The position numbers and the translations under genes are program-made. From Proteles cristata cristata (taxonomy: Eukaryota > Chordata > Mammalia > Carnivora > Hyaenidae): DNA of 64,000 bases. Location of the stretch: positions 1,178,001 through 1,242,000 of the forward strand of contig JAESUZ010002613.1 of assembly GCA_017311185.1 (NCBI GenBank), given 5' to 3'. Below, one piece after another: positions 33,241-45,240 of this stretch. The notes below the pieces were generated by a model, which worked only from the letters and a program-made list of their open reading frames with translations, was not told where the DNA came from and did not search any database. Position 1 is the stretch's first letter, and the number at the start of each line of letters is the position of its first letter.

Positions 33241-34557
33241 TACCAGCTATTCATCAACATGGTGGGTGATTACGGACATCACAGCACTGAGCCCCCCGTC
33301 TCTGGGCCAGATGCACAAGCCTGGGGGGCAGGGGTGGAATGATCTCCAGGGAGGGGCCATCTGGTGCCCAGTGCCCCCTCACACCACAGGCTCTGCTCCC
33401 TGCCCTCGAGCTCCTCAACAGCCCTGCTTGCCCCACAGGCATCAGCGTGGCACCTCGCAAAGCCCTGGGTGCCTGGCTGTCTCCATCCAGATTCCATAGA
33501 CACCCAGGAGAGCTGAAGTCTCCAGGCAGAAAGTGACTGTGGGGGGGGGGTGTCCCACAGAGATCCCCCAATAGGGTGATGGCTAATGGAGCCACGAGGG
33601 CCGGGTATAGCCCAGGGGGCTGTAGGCATGTCACACCAGTGCCTGAGAGCCCTTGCACAGGCTGTGCCCAGCAGGCAGAAAAGTGGGGGCACCCAGAGAT
33701 GTTGGGGGCAGGGATGCTTGGGGCTCTAGAGTGTCCGAAAGGCGGGGCCTCCTGTGCCCCAGTGGGCTGAAGAGCAGAGTGTGGAGCCACAGATCTTTTC
33801 GGCCTTACCCCACCATGTTGTGCCAGGTGCTGAGAATCCCCGCCCTTCCCCAGGGCAGTGTGCAGACCTTCAGGGAGCTGGGCCCAGCTCCACTCCTCTC
33901 CCTCCCTCCCTCCCTGACGGAGAGGTCTCAGAGTTAACGCACCTTTGACTAATGCCACATTGTCCAGCCAGCCGCTGGGCTCCTTGTGCTGGGGGAGGGT
34001 CAGGGGCGCCCACGGGATCACCAGCGTGAGCACTCAGGCTGGCCTCTGGGGTTCATGAGGGGCCGGAGAGTGGCGTCTGCAGGCTACTTTGTTGAGACCC
34101 GAATGTTGGTGGCTGTGAGCCCTGCGACTTCTCTTTGTCCTCATCTCCTCCTGGATGATGTGCGGATCCCCTCAGCCTGCAGGGTGAGTGGAGACAGAGA
34201 TGGGCCTCTCAGGCGCTGCCCCCAGAGCACCGGGAAGCTGTCGCTCCCTGCACTCTCTCTTTCTCCTGTGAGAGAGATCACAGGCTGAGGGCATCTCTCC
34301 GTGCCGAGCTCTGCCACCTTGGAGCAAGGGTGAGAGGTGACAGGTAAAGTGGGGCTCTCCTTACCCTTTTCCATGTGGCTGCTGTCAGATTTTGTACAAC
34401 AGTGGCATGCTACAATCTCTCATCAGGACTCCAGAACTCTCAGAAAGGTGTTTTCCTCCATGGCTGGTGTTTCAATCAGTGTTTCTGTGCAAAGACAAGA
34501 TCTGGGACCTTTTGTTCTGCTGTCCTATTTCCTGAACTATTTATAATGATCCCCTAT
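33241..34557. other. GC-rich stretch, no gene assigned
   Basis: GC-rich but with moderate CpG. It holds a 259-codon minus-strand frame (33254-34033) and overlapping frames on the other strand. All are low-complexity Pro/Gly/Ser/Ala-rich, lack domains, and look like the chance openness of GC-rich DNA. Confidence 0.45.
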
Positions 34558-34572
34558 AGTTCAGATATTCTT

Positions 34573-34795
34573 TTTTTTTAATTTTTTTTAATGTTTTATT
34601 TATTTTTAGGAGAGAGAGAGAGACAGCGTGAGCAGGGGAGGGTCAGAGAGAGAGGGAGTCACAGGCTGAAACAGGCTCCAGGCTCTGAGCTGGCAGTCAG
34701 CACAGAGCCCGACGCGGGGCTCGAACCCACGAACTACAAGATCATGACCTAAGCAAAAGTCGGACGCTTAACCGACTAAGCCACCCAGGCGCCCC
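34573..34795 (-). repeat. Carnivore SINE, young subfamily
   Basis: Antisense, full length, with a perfect 15 bp duplication, AGTTCAGATATTCTT, at 34558-34572 and 34797-34811. Confidence 0.97.
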
Positions 34796-34811
34796 CAGTT
34801 CAGATATTCTT

Positions 34812-36154
34812 AGTCCAGTATTTAGAGCCTGAGCATAGTTGGAAACATGCAACATATACACCCCCTCTGTCTCATGGAAATCGGTCAGCATATTGACTTA
34901 CTATGCCAAGTGTGGCATGTCCAACAATCAGAAAAGTTTAGACAGGATGTGGAGGCCTGGTGTAAGTTGAATATTAGAAGAATGTTGTGATTAAAATGCT
35001 TTAAAATGTGCCAAAAATCAGAAGATGTTACTACTGTACACGACTAATTAAAAGATACCTGTAGGGAGATACTCATGACTAAAGCGACTACTCTGTGGTC
35101 AGCAAGAGAGAACCAGAAGAAAGGTGGGCAGAATATATCAGTGTGTCCAACAGCCTTCTGGAACTGGCCACCAGGGTTCTTTCCTCAGGACTACAGAGTC
35201 TATCATCTCTCTTTGGTGGCGATTGTGATGCAGCCAAAGCCTATTGTTCTTTCAAGGTCTTGAACTCTTCCCATATATCTGTAAGAGTTTTGTCTTTCTC
35301 TTGAAATCCTCCTCCCTGAAAAACTATGATTCCAAAACATTAAGATTCCATCTCATTTAAGTCTTTCAGGTTTTTTTTCTTGGTTGTACGAGACATAATT
35401 GTTCTAGGATAAATCAGGATAAGAGGCAGTTTGGGTCAGCTCTAGCAGGCCAATTCCAAATGATAAATAATGGGCACCATGCTGTTTTAGGTGAACTAAG
35501 CAGATTAAAGGTGTCTTCTAAACTCTTAGGCTCTGGAACACTCATAGGAAGTTAGTTTTGTCAAGGGACAAATATTGTGTACCCTATTTTGTGGAGTCCA
35601 GGTAAGGATAAGTAACAGGATTATACTGACTTGGCTGAGAGGCTCAGTTTGTCATATCCCCCCAAAAAAGGCCTAGTCTTTCTAAAATAAGTGGCAACTC
35701 AGGTGTGGTGCTTCTCTGGTTCATCCCTGCATGATGGAGAAGAGGGAAGCAGGAAGAAAGGAAAGCCAAGCTTCAAGGTCTGTCCCCATTTGTGCAGTAA
35801 ACAGATGACACGTGGTATGTCTCCAACGCTTCAAGGTCAAGTTGGCCCTAAAGTGAGTCAAGACTATACCAAATGATTGTGGAAAACGACCACTCTCTGA
35901 CAATTAAAAATAAAACCAAAGAAGACTTCATAAACACTGCATTAAAGAAGAAAGAGGTGGGGGGGGATCCTGCTCCCAAACCAGATCTCTTTAATCATCA
36001 ACATTTTCTACATAGTGAAAAGGAAAACTCCTACCAAGAGTCTACTCTGAGTTATGTAGTTGGGTGGACATCTTCCGAGACTCGGACAGGAAAGTGAGAT
36101 CTCATGCCACTCAAGATGAAGGTGAATTTATAGTCAGAAGTTGTGCAGCAACAG
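34812..36154. other. No gene seen
   Basis: Unique-looking DNA without recognised repeats. Short frames on both strands near 35075-35304 and 35691-36097 have no motif. Confidence 0.4.
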
Positions 36155-36378
36155 GGGGCTCCTGGGTGGCTCAGTTGGTTAAACGTTCAACTTCGGCTCA
36201 GATCACACAGTCACAGCAAGTGAGTTCGAGCCCCGCATTGGGCTCTGTGCTGACAGCTCAGTGCCTGGAGCCCACTTTGGATTCTGTGTCTCCCTCTCTC
36301 TCTACTCCTCCCCTGCTCGTGCCCTGTCTCTCTCTCAAAAAATAAAGTAAACACTTTAAAAATTAAAAAAAAAAAAAA
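36155..36378 (+). repeat. Carnivore SINE
   Basis: Sense copy with an A-rich tail; 'agttrtgca' occurs on both sides as a short duplication. Confidence 0.92.
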
Positions 36379-36925
36379 GTTATGCACCATCATCAGAATG
36401 CCTATTTAGAAAGGGACACTCACAGCACACTCTCACAATAGGTAGTGTATCTTCACAGTTGAGTGTTTAGGTCCTATGAAAAGGTGTTATTTGTCCTAGA
36501 GAGCAATAACTTGAGAACCTCTAAATGATCAGTGTTTCTTGATTGGAGGGAAAGGTAAACATCTCTTGTTGGCTGAGATCTCTTGTTGGCTTTCAGCACA
36601 CATAACATACATTTTTGTTGATCTTCAAGCTCTCATTCTCCTTTCTTGTTTTCATTTTCTTCCAATTATCTGCCATATAATGAAAATCATTACGTATTAT
36701 CCCAAAATGATTTTCTCCTGCCCCATTCCAATTCTCTATCTTTCCCCAACACACAGCTCTTCCCACCCCTGTTACTTTCTGTATTTCATCTGTATTTTGC
36801 CTTTGCATATCCTTTGTGCCGATTTAATTACATTTTGTATAATTGTATCTTCAGTTTTTGTTAACTTCTTGGTCTTTTGTGACAAATTGAGAAAACATTT
36901 TTGTTACATAAATGGGCTTTCTTAC
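36379..36925. other. No gene seen
   Basis: AT-rich spacer. The 130-codon plus-strand frame at 36539-36931 is Leu/Ile/Phe/Cys-rich because of T-rich composition and shows no domain. Confidence 0.4.
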
Positions 36926-36927
36926 TT

Positions 36928-37142
36928 TTGAACTTTTTTTAATTTTTTACATTTATTTATTTTTGAGAGAGAGCGCGAGACAGAGCATGAGTGGGGGAGG
37001 GGCAGAGAGAGACACAGATAGAATCCAAAGCAGGCTTTGAGCTGTCAACACAGAGCCTGTTGTGGGGCTTAAACCCACAAACCATGAGATCATGACCTGA
37101 GCCAAAGTCGGACGCTCCACAGACTGAGCCACCCCGGTGCCC
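36928..37142 (-). repeat. Carnivore SINE
   Basis: Antisense; flanked by 'ggctytcytacttttraa'-like duplications. It lies just beyond the 3' end of the DEFB109-like gene. Confidence 0.92.
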
Positions 37143-37223
37143 TGGCTCTCTCACTTTTAAAGAGATTGTGTGAATCTGAAGATGAGTCACAAAGAAGTAG
37201 TATCTGGATATTTGAAACCCACA

Positions 37224-37233
37224 TTTATTTATT
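37224..37233 (-). terminator. AATAAA polyadenylation signals of the DEFB109-like gene
   Basis: Two overlapping AATAAA hexamers on the minus strand, about 120 bases past the stop codon and before the downstream SINE. Confidence 0.55.
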
Positions 37234-37351
37234 TTTATCGACAAAGGATAATAGGAAGTGGTAATAAATCTGGAAGTGTTTGATTTGTATATTCCAATGT
37301 TTGGAATACAAAAAAAAAAAAAACACTTTCCTTTTGATGTTTTTCCTAGTT

Positions 37352-37557
37352 TCATTTCAACTTATGCTTAAGAGGTTCTTCATAATCTGAATAGATCACT
37401 GGGGTAGGAATTGGCACGAGAATCCACCAAGCCCTACAGCATCTCCATCTCCGTTTGCAGGCTCCAATCTGATCTTCTGTTATTTTGCAGATGTCTCTTC
37501 TGCAGACGCCAGCCAGATGTAAACAGTTGTTTTCAGCAGAAGCCAAACCACTTAGTA
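37352..37557 (-). CDS. DEFB109: Beta-defensin 109-like, exon 2 (mature peptide)
   Basis: Second and last coding exon of a secreted beta-defensin. It supplies residues 19-86 of an 86-residue precursor. The cysteines fall at positions 30, 37, 42, 52, 58 and 59 (C-x6-C-x4-C-x9-C-x5-CC). The segments 'EDQIGAC', 'CCRAWWIL', 'PIPTP' and an 'SDY.EPLK..LK' tail match DEFB109 as I recall it. They separate it from DEFB130, whose tail is shorter. The acceptor is TTCACTGCAG at 37558-37567, and the phase-1 junction makes a Val codon with exon 1. The stop is TGA at 37352-37354. The core is strongly basic (several Arg/Lys around positions 53-60), as expected for membrane-active peptides. No frameshift or stop is seen. 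Confidence 0.93.
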
Positions 37558-37894
37558 CTGCAGTGAAGTAATTAGTTCATGAGTGGAATGTAAGGCCTTA
37601 AACACTGTCACGTGTGAGCACAGAAGAGTTCTGGGCAGAGCATTCACGTGAGCAGCAAAGAAGCCAGACACCGCGCCTGTTCAATTTTCCCATCACCTTC
37701 ACTGTCCTTCTGATGTCTACCCAACAGCCCACATGTGATCAGAGCCCCCCCGCCCCCCATGAATTCCTGGCATTGCTAGTTTATGCTGCAAAGAGAACTT
37801 CGGTAAATGTCCAAGTGGAACAGCCAGGGGATGGACAAAATATATGTCAACATAAAATTGTGAGGAGGCAAAATTAAGCAAGAGTGTTCATGTG
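37558..37894. other. DEFB109-like intron, 3' part
   Basis: Unique non-coding sequence leading to the acceptor. An 87-codon plus-strand frame is antisense and without motif. Confidence 0.4.
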
Positions 37895-38115
37895 GGGGGC
37901 GCCTGGGTGGCTTAGTCGGTTAAGCGTCCGACTTTCGCTTAGGTCATGATCTCGCGGTTCGTGGGTTCAAGCCCCGCGTCGGGCTCTGCGCTGACTGCCA
38001 GCTCAGAGCCTGGAGCCTGTTTCTGTCTGTGACTCTCTCTCTGACCCTCCCCTGCTCATGCGGTCTCTCTCTCTCTCCTAGAAATAAATAAAAATATTTA
38101 AAAAAAAAAAAAAAA
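37895..38115 (+). repeat. Carnivore SINE, young subfamily
   Basis: Sense, full length, with the young head and 'ctgactgccagctc'. Approximate 'aagartgttcwtgtgg' duplications flank it. Confidence 0.95.
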
Positions 38116-38221
38116 GAATGTTCTTGTGGATCAAAGAATTGCAATTTGGGGTATGCAGATTTGGGTAGTGACTCAGGGAGTGTCCTACTAGAAAGCAGAA
38201 GTTTTTAAAGCAAAAAGATTT

Positions 38222-38455
38222 CTTTTTAAATTTTTATGAATGCTTGTTTATTTTGAAAGGAAGAGTGGAGGAGGGAAGAGGGAGCGCAAAAGTGGGGAAG
38301 GGGCAGAGAGAGACGGAGACAGAGAATCTGAAGCAGCCTCTGCCCTGTCAGCACAGAGTTCGAGGTGGGGCTCAGACCCACGAACTGTGAGATCAAGACC
38401 TGAAGCAAAATCAAGAGGCAGGGATGCCCCAATGACTGAGTCACCCAGATGCCCC
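38222..38455 (-). repeat. Carnivore SINE (diverged)
   Basis: Antisense; head 'gagtcacccagatgcccc', T-rich left end. Confidence 0.85.
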
Positions 38456-39808
38456 TAGAGCATAAAGGTGGTCAAAGCAAAAAGGGAATGCATTGTATGC
38501 GTTGTTCACAAAGAATTTTTGGTTGGTGTTGGCGGCAGGATGATAATCTTGACTAAATATGGTGGGTTGCTATGGCTTTCACTAATAAGCAAACTCTTGT
38601 TCTGTAGCCAGGTTCATGGGCTGCGTTTATGGAATATTTGTGATTTGGCCCAGTTCAAAGGTGAATGGTTCCACAGGTGACAATCTCCTAAAGGGACCCC
38701 CAGCCCCATTTTAAAACCTCTTAACAAAAGTGACCCCATTTCATTTCCCTTTCACACATATGTTCTAAATATACCAATTTCGTCATTGTCACTCCTTTAT
38801 ATGGATCTTCAATGAATATTTGCTGAGCACCTTCCAGTCTCCAGGTATTTTTCTTTGCACCAACAATAGAACAGTGAAAATGGAAGAAATGTTTCTTCTT
38901 CTTACAGGCCTTAACTTCAGCGAATGAAATGTGACCATACAAAATTCGGTTGCTAAGCTAACAGAAAGCAGGGTTTAGAACAACATAATACAGTAATTGA
39001 CCAGGTATAGTCTGGAGGATGCTGTTAATAGAATGGATAGAGAGACGCTTTCTGAGGATGTTGCCTTCGAACTGAGCTCTGAATGATGGACGTGAAAAAG
39101 ACAAGTGCTTATTCATGTGAGGGCATGTTAGGCACATAGAATAGCAAGGTGCCTTCCTTAGTTTATTGGAAGAACAGAATGACCCGTATAGGTGATGCAC
39201 TATGGAAAAAAATAAGTTTGGTAAGAAAGAAGATGAGATAAGACAGAATGAAGACCAAGAGTGAGTTTCCAGGCTCCTGTACCTGATGCGATAGTCCTCT
39301 TACGCCTGGTGCCTTAAGAATCTGTATGCTCATTCTTCGTGAGAAATCTTGTGTTTTACCTTTCCCATCTCCTCTTTCTCCTATCTGTTTAGCTCAGAGG
39401 TAGGGTGGAGTTTCAGGAAAACAGATCATGTGGATCTGTGGACAGACTCGTCTGTTTAACACACACCACTTGATTCTAAAAAGCTGAAAATTTGTTGTCA
39501 TATCCACACAACCATTTTCTCCAGATGACTTACATAAAAGCCAAGTAAATTTAATAGGAAGCTATCTAATGTTAGAGCTGATGACAGTACAATCCTCAAA
39601 ATAAAAACATTGCCCAGTAGAAAAGCCACCTAAGGAATAGGTAGGGGGACACTTAATAGCTTCAGTTGGTCTCCCCTCTGTACTGAGGGTGTGCATAGTG
39701 TCAAGGATTTCCCACCCATGATGCAACTGAAGGTCCACTCAATAATGTATTGAATCGGATCCTATCAACTAAGAATTTCTCAGTTGTCACATTACTTTTA
39801 TAGATTTT
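38456..39808. other. DEFB109-like intron, no exon seen
   Basis: Mostly unique DNA. 38800-39190 resembles an old interspersed repeat of uncertain family ('caatgaatatttgctgagca', 'gaactgagctctgaatgatg'). Confidence 0.4.
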
Positions 39809-40114
39809 CCTTTTTTTAAAATAGTTTATTGTCCAGTTGGTTTCTATATAACACCTAGTGCTCATCCCCACAAGTGCCTCCTCCATGCCCATCACCCCTC
39901 TTCCCCTCCCCCATCAGTCCTTAGTATGTTCTCAGCATTCAAGAGTCTCTCATGGTCTGCCTCCCTCCCTCTCTCCCACTATTTTTCCCCTTCTTCTCCC
40001 CCATGGTCCTCCATTAAGTTCCTCCTAATCCTCCTATACGTGCAAACATATGATATTTGTCCTTCTCTGCCTGACTTATTTCGTTCAGCATAACACACTC
40101 AAGTTCCATCCATA

Positions 40115-43100
40115 TTGCTACACAGGCCAGATTTCATTCTTTCTCACTGCCATGTAGTATTCCATGGTATAGATAAACCACATCTTCTTGATCCATTCAT
40201 CAGTGGATGGACACATAGGTTCTTTCCATGTTTTGGCTATTGTGGAGAGTGCTGCCATGAACGTTGGGGTACATGTGCCCCTATGCATCAGCGCTCCTGA
40301 ATCCCTTGGGTAAATTCCTAGCAGTGCTATTGCTGGGTCATAGGGGAGTTCTATTGTTAGTTTCCTGAGGAACCTCCACACTGTTTTCCAGAGGGGCTGT
40401 ACCAGTTTACATTCCCACCAACAGTGTAGGAGGGTGCCCGTTTCTCCACATCCTCACCAGCATCTAGAGTCTTCTGATGTGCTCATTTTAGCCACTCTGA
40501 AATGAGTGTGGTTTTGATTTGTATTTCCCTGATGAGGAGGGATGCTGAGCATCATTTCATGTGTCTGTTGGCCACCTGGATGTCCTCTTTGGAGAAGTGT
40601 CTATCCATATCTTCTGCCCATTTCTTCACTGGATTGTTTGTTTTTCGGGTGTGGAGTTTGGTGAGTTCCTTATAGAATTTGGATATTAGCCCTTTATCCA
40701 ATATTTCATTTGCAACTATCTTTTCTCATTCTGTCGAGTGCCTATTAGTTTTATGGATTGTTTCCTTTGCCATGCAGAAGTTTTAATCTTGATGAGGTCC
40801 CAATAGTTCATTTTTGCTCTCGATTCCCTTGCCTTTGGGGATGTGTCAAGTAAGAAATTGCTGCGGTGGAGGTCAAGGAGGTTGTTTCCGGCTTTCTCCT
40901 CTAGGGTTTTGATGGTTTCCTGTCTCACATTCAGGTTCTTTATCCATTTTGAGTTTATTTTTGTGTATGATGTGAAAAAGTGATTTAGTTTCATTCTTCT
41001 GCATGTTGCTGTCCAGTTCTCCCAGCACCATCTGTTAAAGAGGCTGTCTTGTTTCCATTGGATGCTCTTTCCTGCTTTGTCAAAGATTAGTTGGCTGTAC
41101 ATTTGTGGGTGCAATTCTGAGTTCTTAATTCTGTTCCATTGGTCTATGTGTCTATTTTTGTGCCAATACCATACTGTCTTGACGATGACAGCTTTGTACT
41201 AGAGACTAAAGTCTGGGATGGTTATGCCTCCTGTTTTGGTTTTCTTCAATATTGCTTCGGCTATCCAGGGTCTTTTGTGGTTCCATACAAATTTTAGGAT
41301 AGTTTGTTCTAGTTTTGAAAAGAATGCTGGTGCAGTTTTGATTGGGATTGCATTGAATGTGTAGAGTGCTTTGGGTAGTAATGACATTTTAGTTATATTT
41401 ATTCTTCCAATCCATCAGCATGGAATGTTTTCCCATTTCTTTGTGTCTTCTTCCATTTCCTTCATAAGTTTCTACAGTTTTCATCATACAGACCTCTTAT
41501 ATCATTGGTTAAGTTTATTCCTAGGCATTTTATGGGGTTTTTTGTGCAATTGTGAATGGGATCAGTTTCTTGATTTCTCATTCTGTTGCTTCATTGTTGG
41601 TGTATAAAAATGCTATCGATTTCTGTATGTTCATTTTGTATCCTGCAACTTTGCTGAATTCTTGGATCAGTTCTAGTAGGCTTTTGGTGGAGTCTGTCAG
41701 GTTTTCGATGTAGAGTATCATGTCATCTGCGAAGAGTGAAAGTTTGACTTCCTCTTTGCCAATTCTGATGCCTTTGATTTCCTTTTGGTGTCTGATGGCT
41801 GAAGCTAGGACTTCCAGCACTATGTTAAACAACAGTGGTGAGAGTGGACATCCCTGTCGTGTTCCTGATCTCACGGGGAAAGCTCTCAGTTTTTCCCCAT
41901 TGAGGATGATGTTAGCTGAGGGCTTCTCATAGATGGCTTTTATGATGTTTAAGTAAGTTCCTTCTATCCTGATCTTTTTTTTTTAAGGTTTTTACTTTCT
42001 CTCAAGGGTCTTTATTAAGAAGGGATGCTGTATTTGGTCAAATGCTTTTTCTGCATCTATCAACAGGATCATATGGTTTTTATCTTTTCTTTTGTTGATG
42101 TGATGTATCACATTGATTGATTTGCAAATATTGAACTAGCCCTGTAACCCAGGAATGAATCCCACTTGATCATGGTGGACAATTCTTTTTATGTGCTGTT
42201 GGATTCTATTTGCAAGGATCTTGTTGAGGATTTTTGCATCTGTATTCATCAAGGATATTGGCCTGTAGTTCTCTTTTTTGGCTGGGTCTCTCTCTGGCTT
42301 GGGCATCAAAGTGATGCTGGCTTTGTAAAATGAGTCCGAAATTTTCCTTTGATTTCTGTTTTTTGGAATAGTTTGAGAAGAATGAGTATTAATTCTGTTT
42401 TAAATGTCTGGTAGAATTCCCCAGGGAAGCCAATGGCCCAGGACTCTTATTTGTTGGGAGATTTTTGATAACTGATTCAATTTCCTCACTAGTTATGGGT
42501 CTGTTCAGATTTTCTATCTCTTCCCGTGTGAATTTTGGTAGTTAGTGTGTGTTTAGGAATTTGTCCATTTCTTTTAAGTTGTCTAATTTGTTGGCATATA
42601 TTTTTCTTAGTATTCCCTGATAATTGCTTGTATTTCTGAGGGGTTAGTTGTAATAAGTCCATTTTCATTCATGATTTTGTCTGTTTGAGTGCTCTCTCAT
42701 TTCTTTTTGACAACCCTGGGTAAAGGTTTGTCAGTTTTGTTCATTTTTTTCAAAAAAAACCAACTCTTGGTTTTGTTGATCTGTTTAACTGTTTCTTTGG
42801 TTTCTATATTGTTTATTTCTGCCATGATTTTTATGATTTCTTTTCTCCTGCTAGGTTTGGGGAGCTCTTGTTGCTCTTCTTCTAGTTTCTTTAGGTGAGC
42901 TGTTCAATTTTGGACTTGCGCTTTTTCTAATTTCTTGAAATAGGCCTGGAGTGCAATGTACTTTTCTGTTAGGACTGCCTTTGTCACCTCGCATAGAGTT
43001 TGGATTGCTGTATTTTTATTTTCATTTGTTTCCATATGTTTTTTAATTTCTTCTCTAATTGCCTGATTGGCCCATTCATTCTTCAATAGGGTGTTCTTTA

Positions 43101-43890
43101 ACCTTCATGTTTTTGGAGGTTTTCTAGACTTCTACCATGAAAGTGTGCATGGTATGATCTCACTTCTTTTATATTTATTGAGGGCTGTTTTATGTCTAGT
43201 ATGTGATCTATCTTGGAGAATGTGCCATGCGCACTTGAGAAGAAAGTGAATTCCATGGCCTCAGGTGTAGAGTTCTAAATATATCTGTCAAATCCATCTG
43301 GTCCAATGTTTCACTCAAGTCCATTGTGTCTTTAGTGATTTTCTATCTAGTTGATCTAACCATTGCTGTAAGTGGAGTATTAAAGTCCCCTGCTTAATAG
43401 CACATTCTTACCCATAAGATTGTCTCTGTTTCTGATTAATTGTTTTATGTATTTAGATTCTTCCGTGTTCAGTGCATAGACATTTATAATTGTTAGCTCT
43501 TCCTGATGGATAGACCCTGTAATTATTATATAATGCCCTTCTTCATCCCTTGTTACTGTCTTTACTTTAAAGTCCAGTTTGTCTGATAAAAGTATAGCTA
43601 CTCCAGCTTTCTTTTGATTTCCAGTAGCATGATAGATATTTCTCTATCCCCTTACTTTCAATCTGAAGGTGTCCTCCAGTCTACAATGAGCTTCTCATGG
43701 ACAACAAATAGATGGATTTTGTTTTTTTATCCATCCTGCTACCCTGTATCTTTTGATTGGGGCATTTAGCCTATTTACATTCGGTGTTATTATTGAAAAA
43801 TATGGTTTTAATGTCATTGTGTCCTTTTTAGGATTCAAGCTTATGGTGGTGTCTCTGGTACCTTGCATTCTTTGCAACATTTCCCTCATA
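40115..43890 (-). pseudogene. L1 ORF2 (endonuclease / reverse transcriptase), broken
   Basis: From the N-terminal side: an endonuclease start ('ITPNVNRLNAPIKRYRVAGW', 43715-43860), a reverse-transcriptase core with '[19 protein letters not shown]' and the catalytic 'FADD' motif (41700-41874), and a C-terminal zone with '[14 protein letters not shown]' and 'YYMAVRKNEIWP' (40118-40381). The pieces lie in different frames. Confidence 0.9.
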
Positions 43891-44039
43891 GAGTCTCCCT
43901 CAGGATTTCTTGTAGGGCTGGTTTAGTGGTGACAAATTCTTACATTTTTTTTTTTATTTGGAAAGACCTTTATCTCTCCTTCCATTCTGAATGATAGATA
44001 TAGATAGATAGAGGATTCTTGGCTGCATATTTTTTCTGT

Positions 44040-44778
44040 TCATCCCATTTAAGATTTCCTGCCCTTCGTTTCTAGCCTACCAAGTTTCAGTAGATAGGTC
44101 TGTCACCACTCTGATAGGTTTCCCTTTGTATGTTAGGCCCTTTTTCCCTAGATGCTTTCAGAATTCTCTCTTTATCCTTATATTTTGCCAGTTTCACTGT
44201 GATATGTTGTGCAGAAAACAGATTCAAGTTGCGTCTGAGGGGAGTTCTCTGTGCCTCTTGGATTTCAACGTCTGTTTCCTTCCTCAAATTGGGGAAGTTC
44301 TCTGCTATAATTTGTTCAAGGACGCTTTCAGCGCCTTTCCCTTTCTCTTTCTCTTCTGGAATTCCTATGATATGGATATATTTCCGTTTGAAATTATTGC
44401 TGAGCTCTCGAACTCTCCTTTCATGTTCCTGGATCAGTTTATCTTCTCAGCTTCCTCTTGTTCTATAATTGTGTCTTCTAATTCACCTGTTCTCCTCTTT
44501 GTCTCTTCAATCTGTGCAGTGGACGCCTCCATTTTATTATGCACCTCATTTTTAGCATTTTTTTAATTCATCACAACTATTTTTAAGCTCCATAGTCTTT
44601 GCATCAGTAGTTTCTCTGATTATCTTCCATGCCTTTTTTCAAGCCCAGTGATTTCATTTTATGACTATTGTTCTAAATTCTCGTTCACTTATGTTGCTTA
44701 TATATCTGTTTTGAGAAGTTCTTTAGCTGTCATTTCTTCCTGGAATTTCTTTAGAGGAGAGTTTTTCCGTTTCTTCAT
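44040..44778 (-). pseudogene. L1 ORF1 (RNA-binding protein), broken
   Basis: Starts at an ATG near 44776-44778. The C-terminal segment 'AQHITVKLAKYKDKERIL' at 44150-44210 is typical of the L1 ORF1 RNA-binding domain. Interrupted by stops and frameshifts. Confidence 0.8.
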
Positions 44779-45240
44779 TTTGGTTAGCTTTCTATCTCTT
44801 GTTAGTTTTAAAACCTTGTTATGCACTATACACCTGCGAATGCTGCTGTACCAAAGAAGGCTCTTTGACTGTCCAGGGCCTGTCTGTTCAGAAAGTGTTT
44901 TTTGAATGGTGTCTCTTGGTCTCTCTTGTTGAGACCTTGGTGATTTTATTTCCCTACTCGTAGTGGTATTTGGGACTCTCTACCATGTGTACTTTGGCTT
45001 GTTTCTTAAGGTAGCTCTCTTGGGTCTGATCTCCCTGTGCCACGGGCGTAGCCAAGGTGGGCTGTGCTCTATATCCCAGCCAGGTCTTGTTTCCAGATCT
45101 TAGTCCTCGTACCCTATTGATATCGCCTGAAATATAAACTCGCAAGCAAGTCCCTCAGAGCAGTTTCAAGCCTCTCACCTGCACCTTGAGGATCGAGCCG
45201 AGCCAGAAACACAGAGATGTGGCTTCAGGCTCTGCCTTGT

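Larger units (their letters stand above)
39809..45240 (-). mobile_element. Nearly full-length carnivore L1, broken
   Basis: The minus strand runs from a 5' untranslated part (about 45240-44779), through ORF1 (about 44778-44040) and ORF2 (about 43890-40115), to a 3' end with 'gacaataaactattttaaaa' at 39809-39835. It is far less decayed than the L1s at 24-31 kb. ORF2 is split by frameshifts and stops, so it cannot move by itself. It lies in the DEFB109-like intron in the gene's own orientation. Clear target duplications were not found. Confidence 0.92.

Noticed and set aside
33254..34033. 259-codon minus-strand reading frame, the longest in the window
   Set aside because: It is Pro/Gly/Ser/Ala-rich, has no domain or signal, overlaps equally open frames on the other strand, and lies in GC-rich DNA next to retroelement remains.
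41578..41874. Reverse-transcriptase-like frame as a possible novel gene
   Set aside because: It is part of the L1 ORF2 in the broken L1 at 39.8-45.2 kb.
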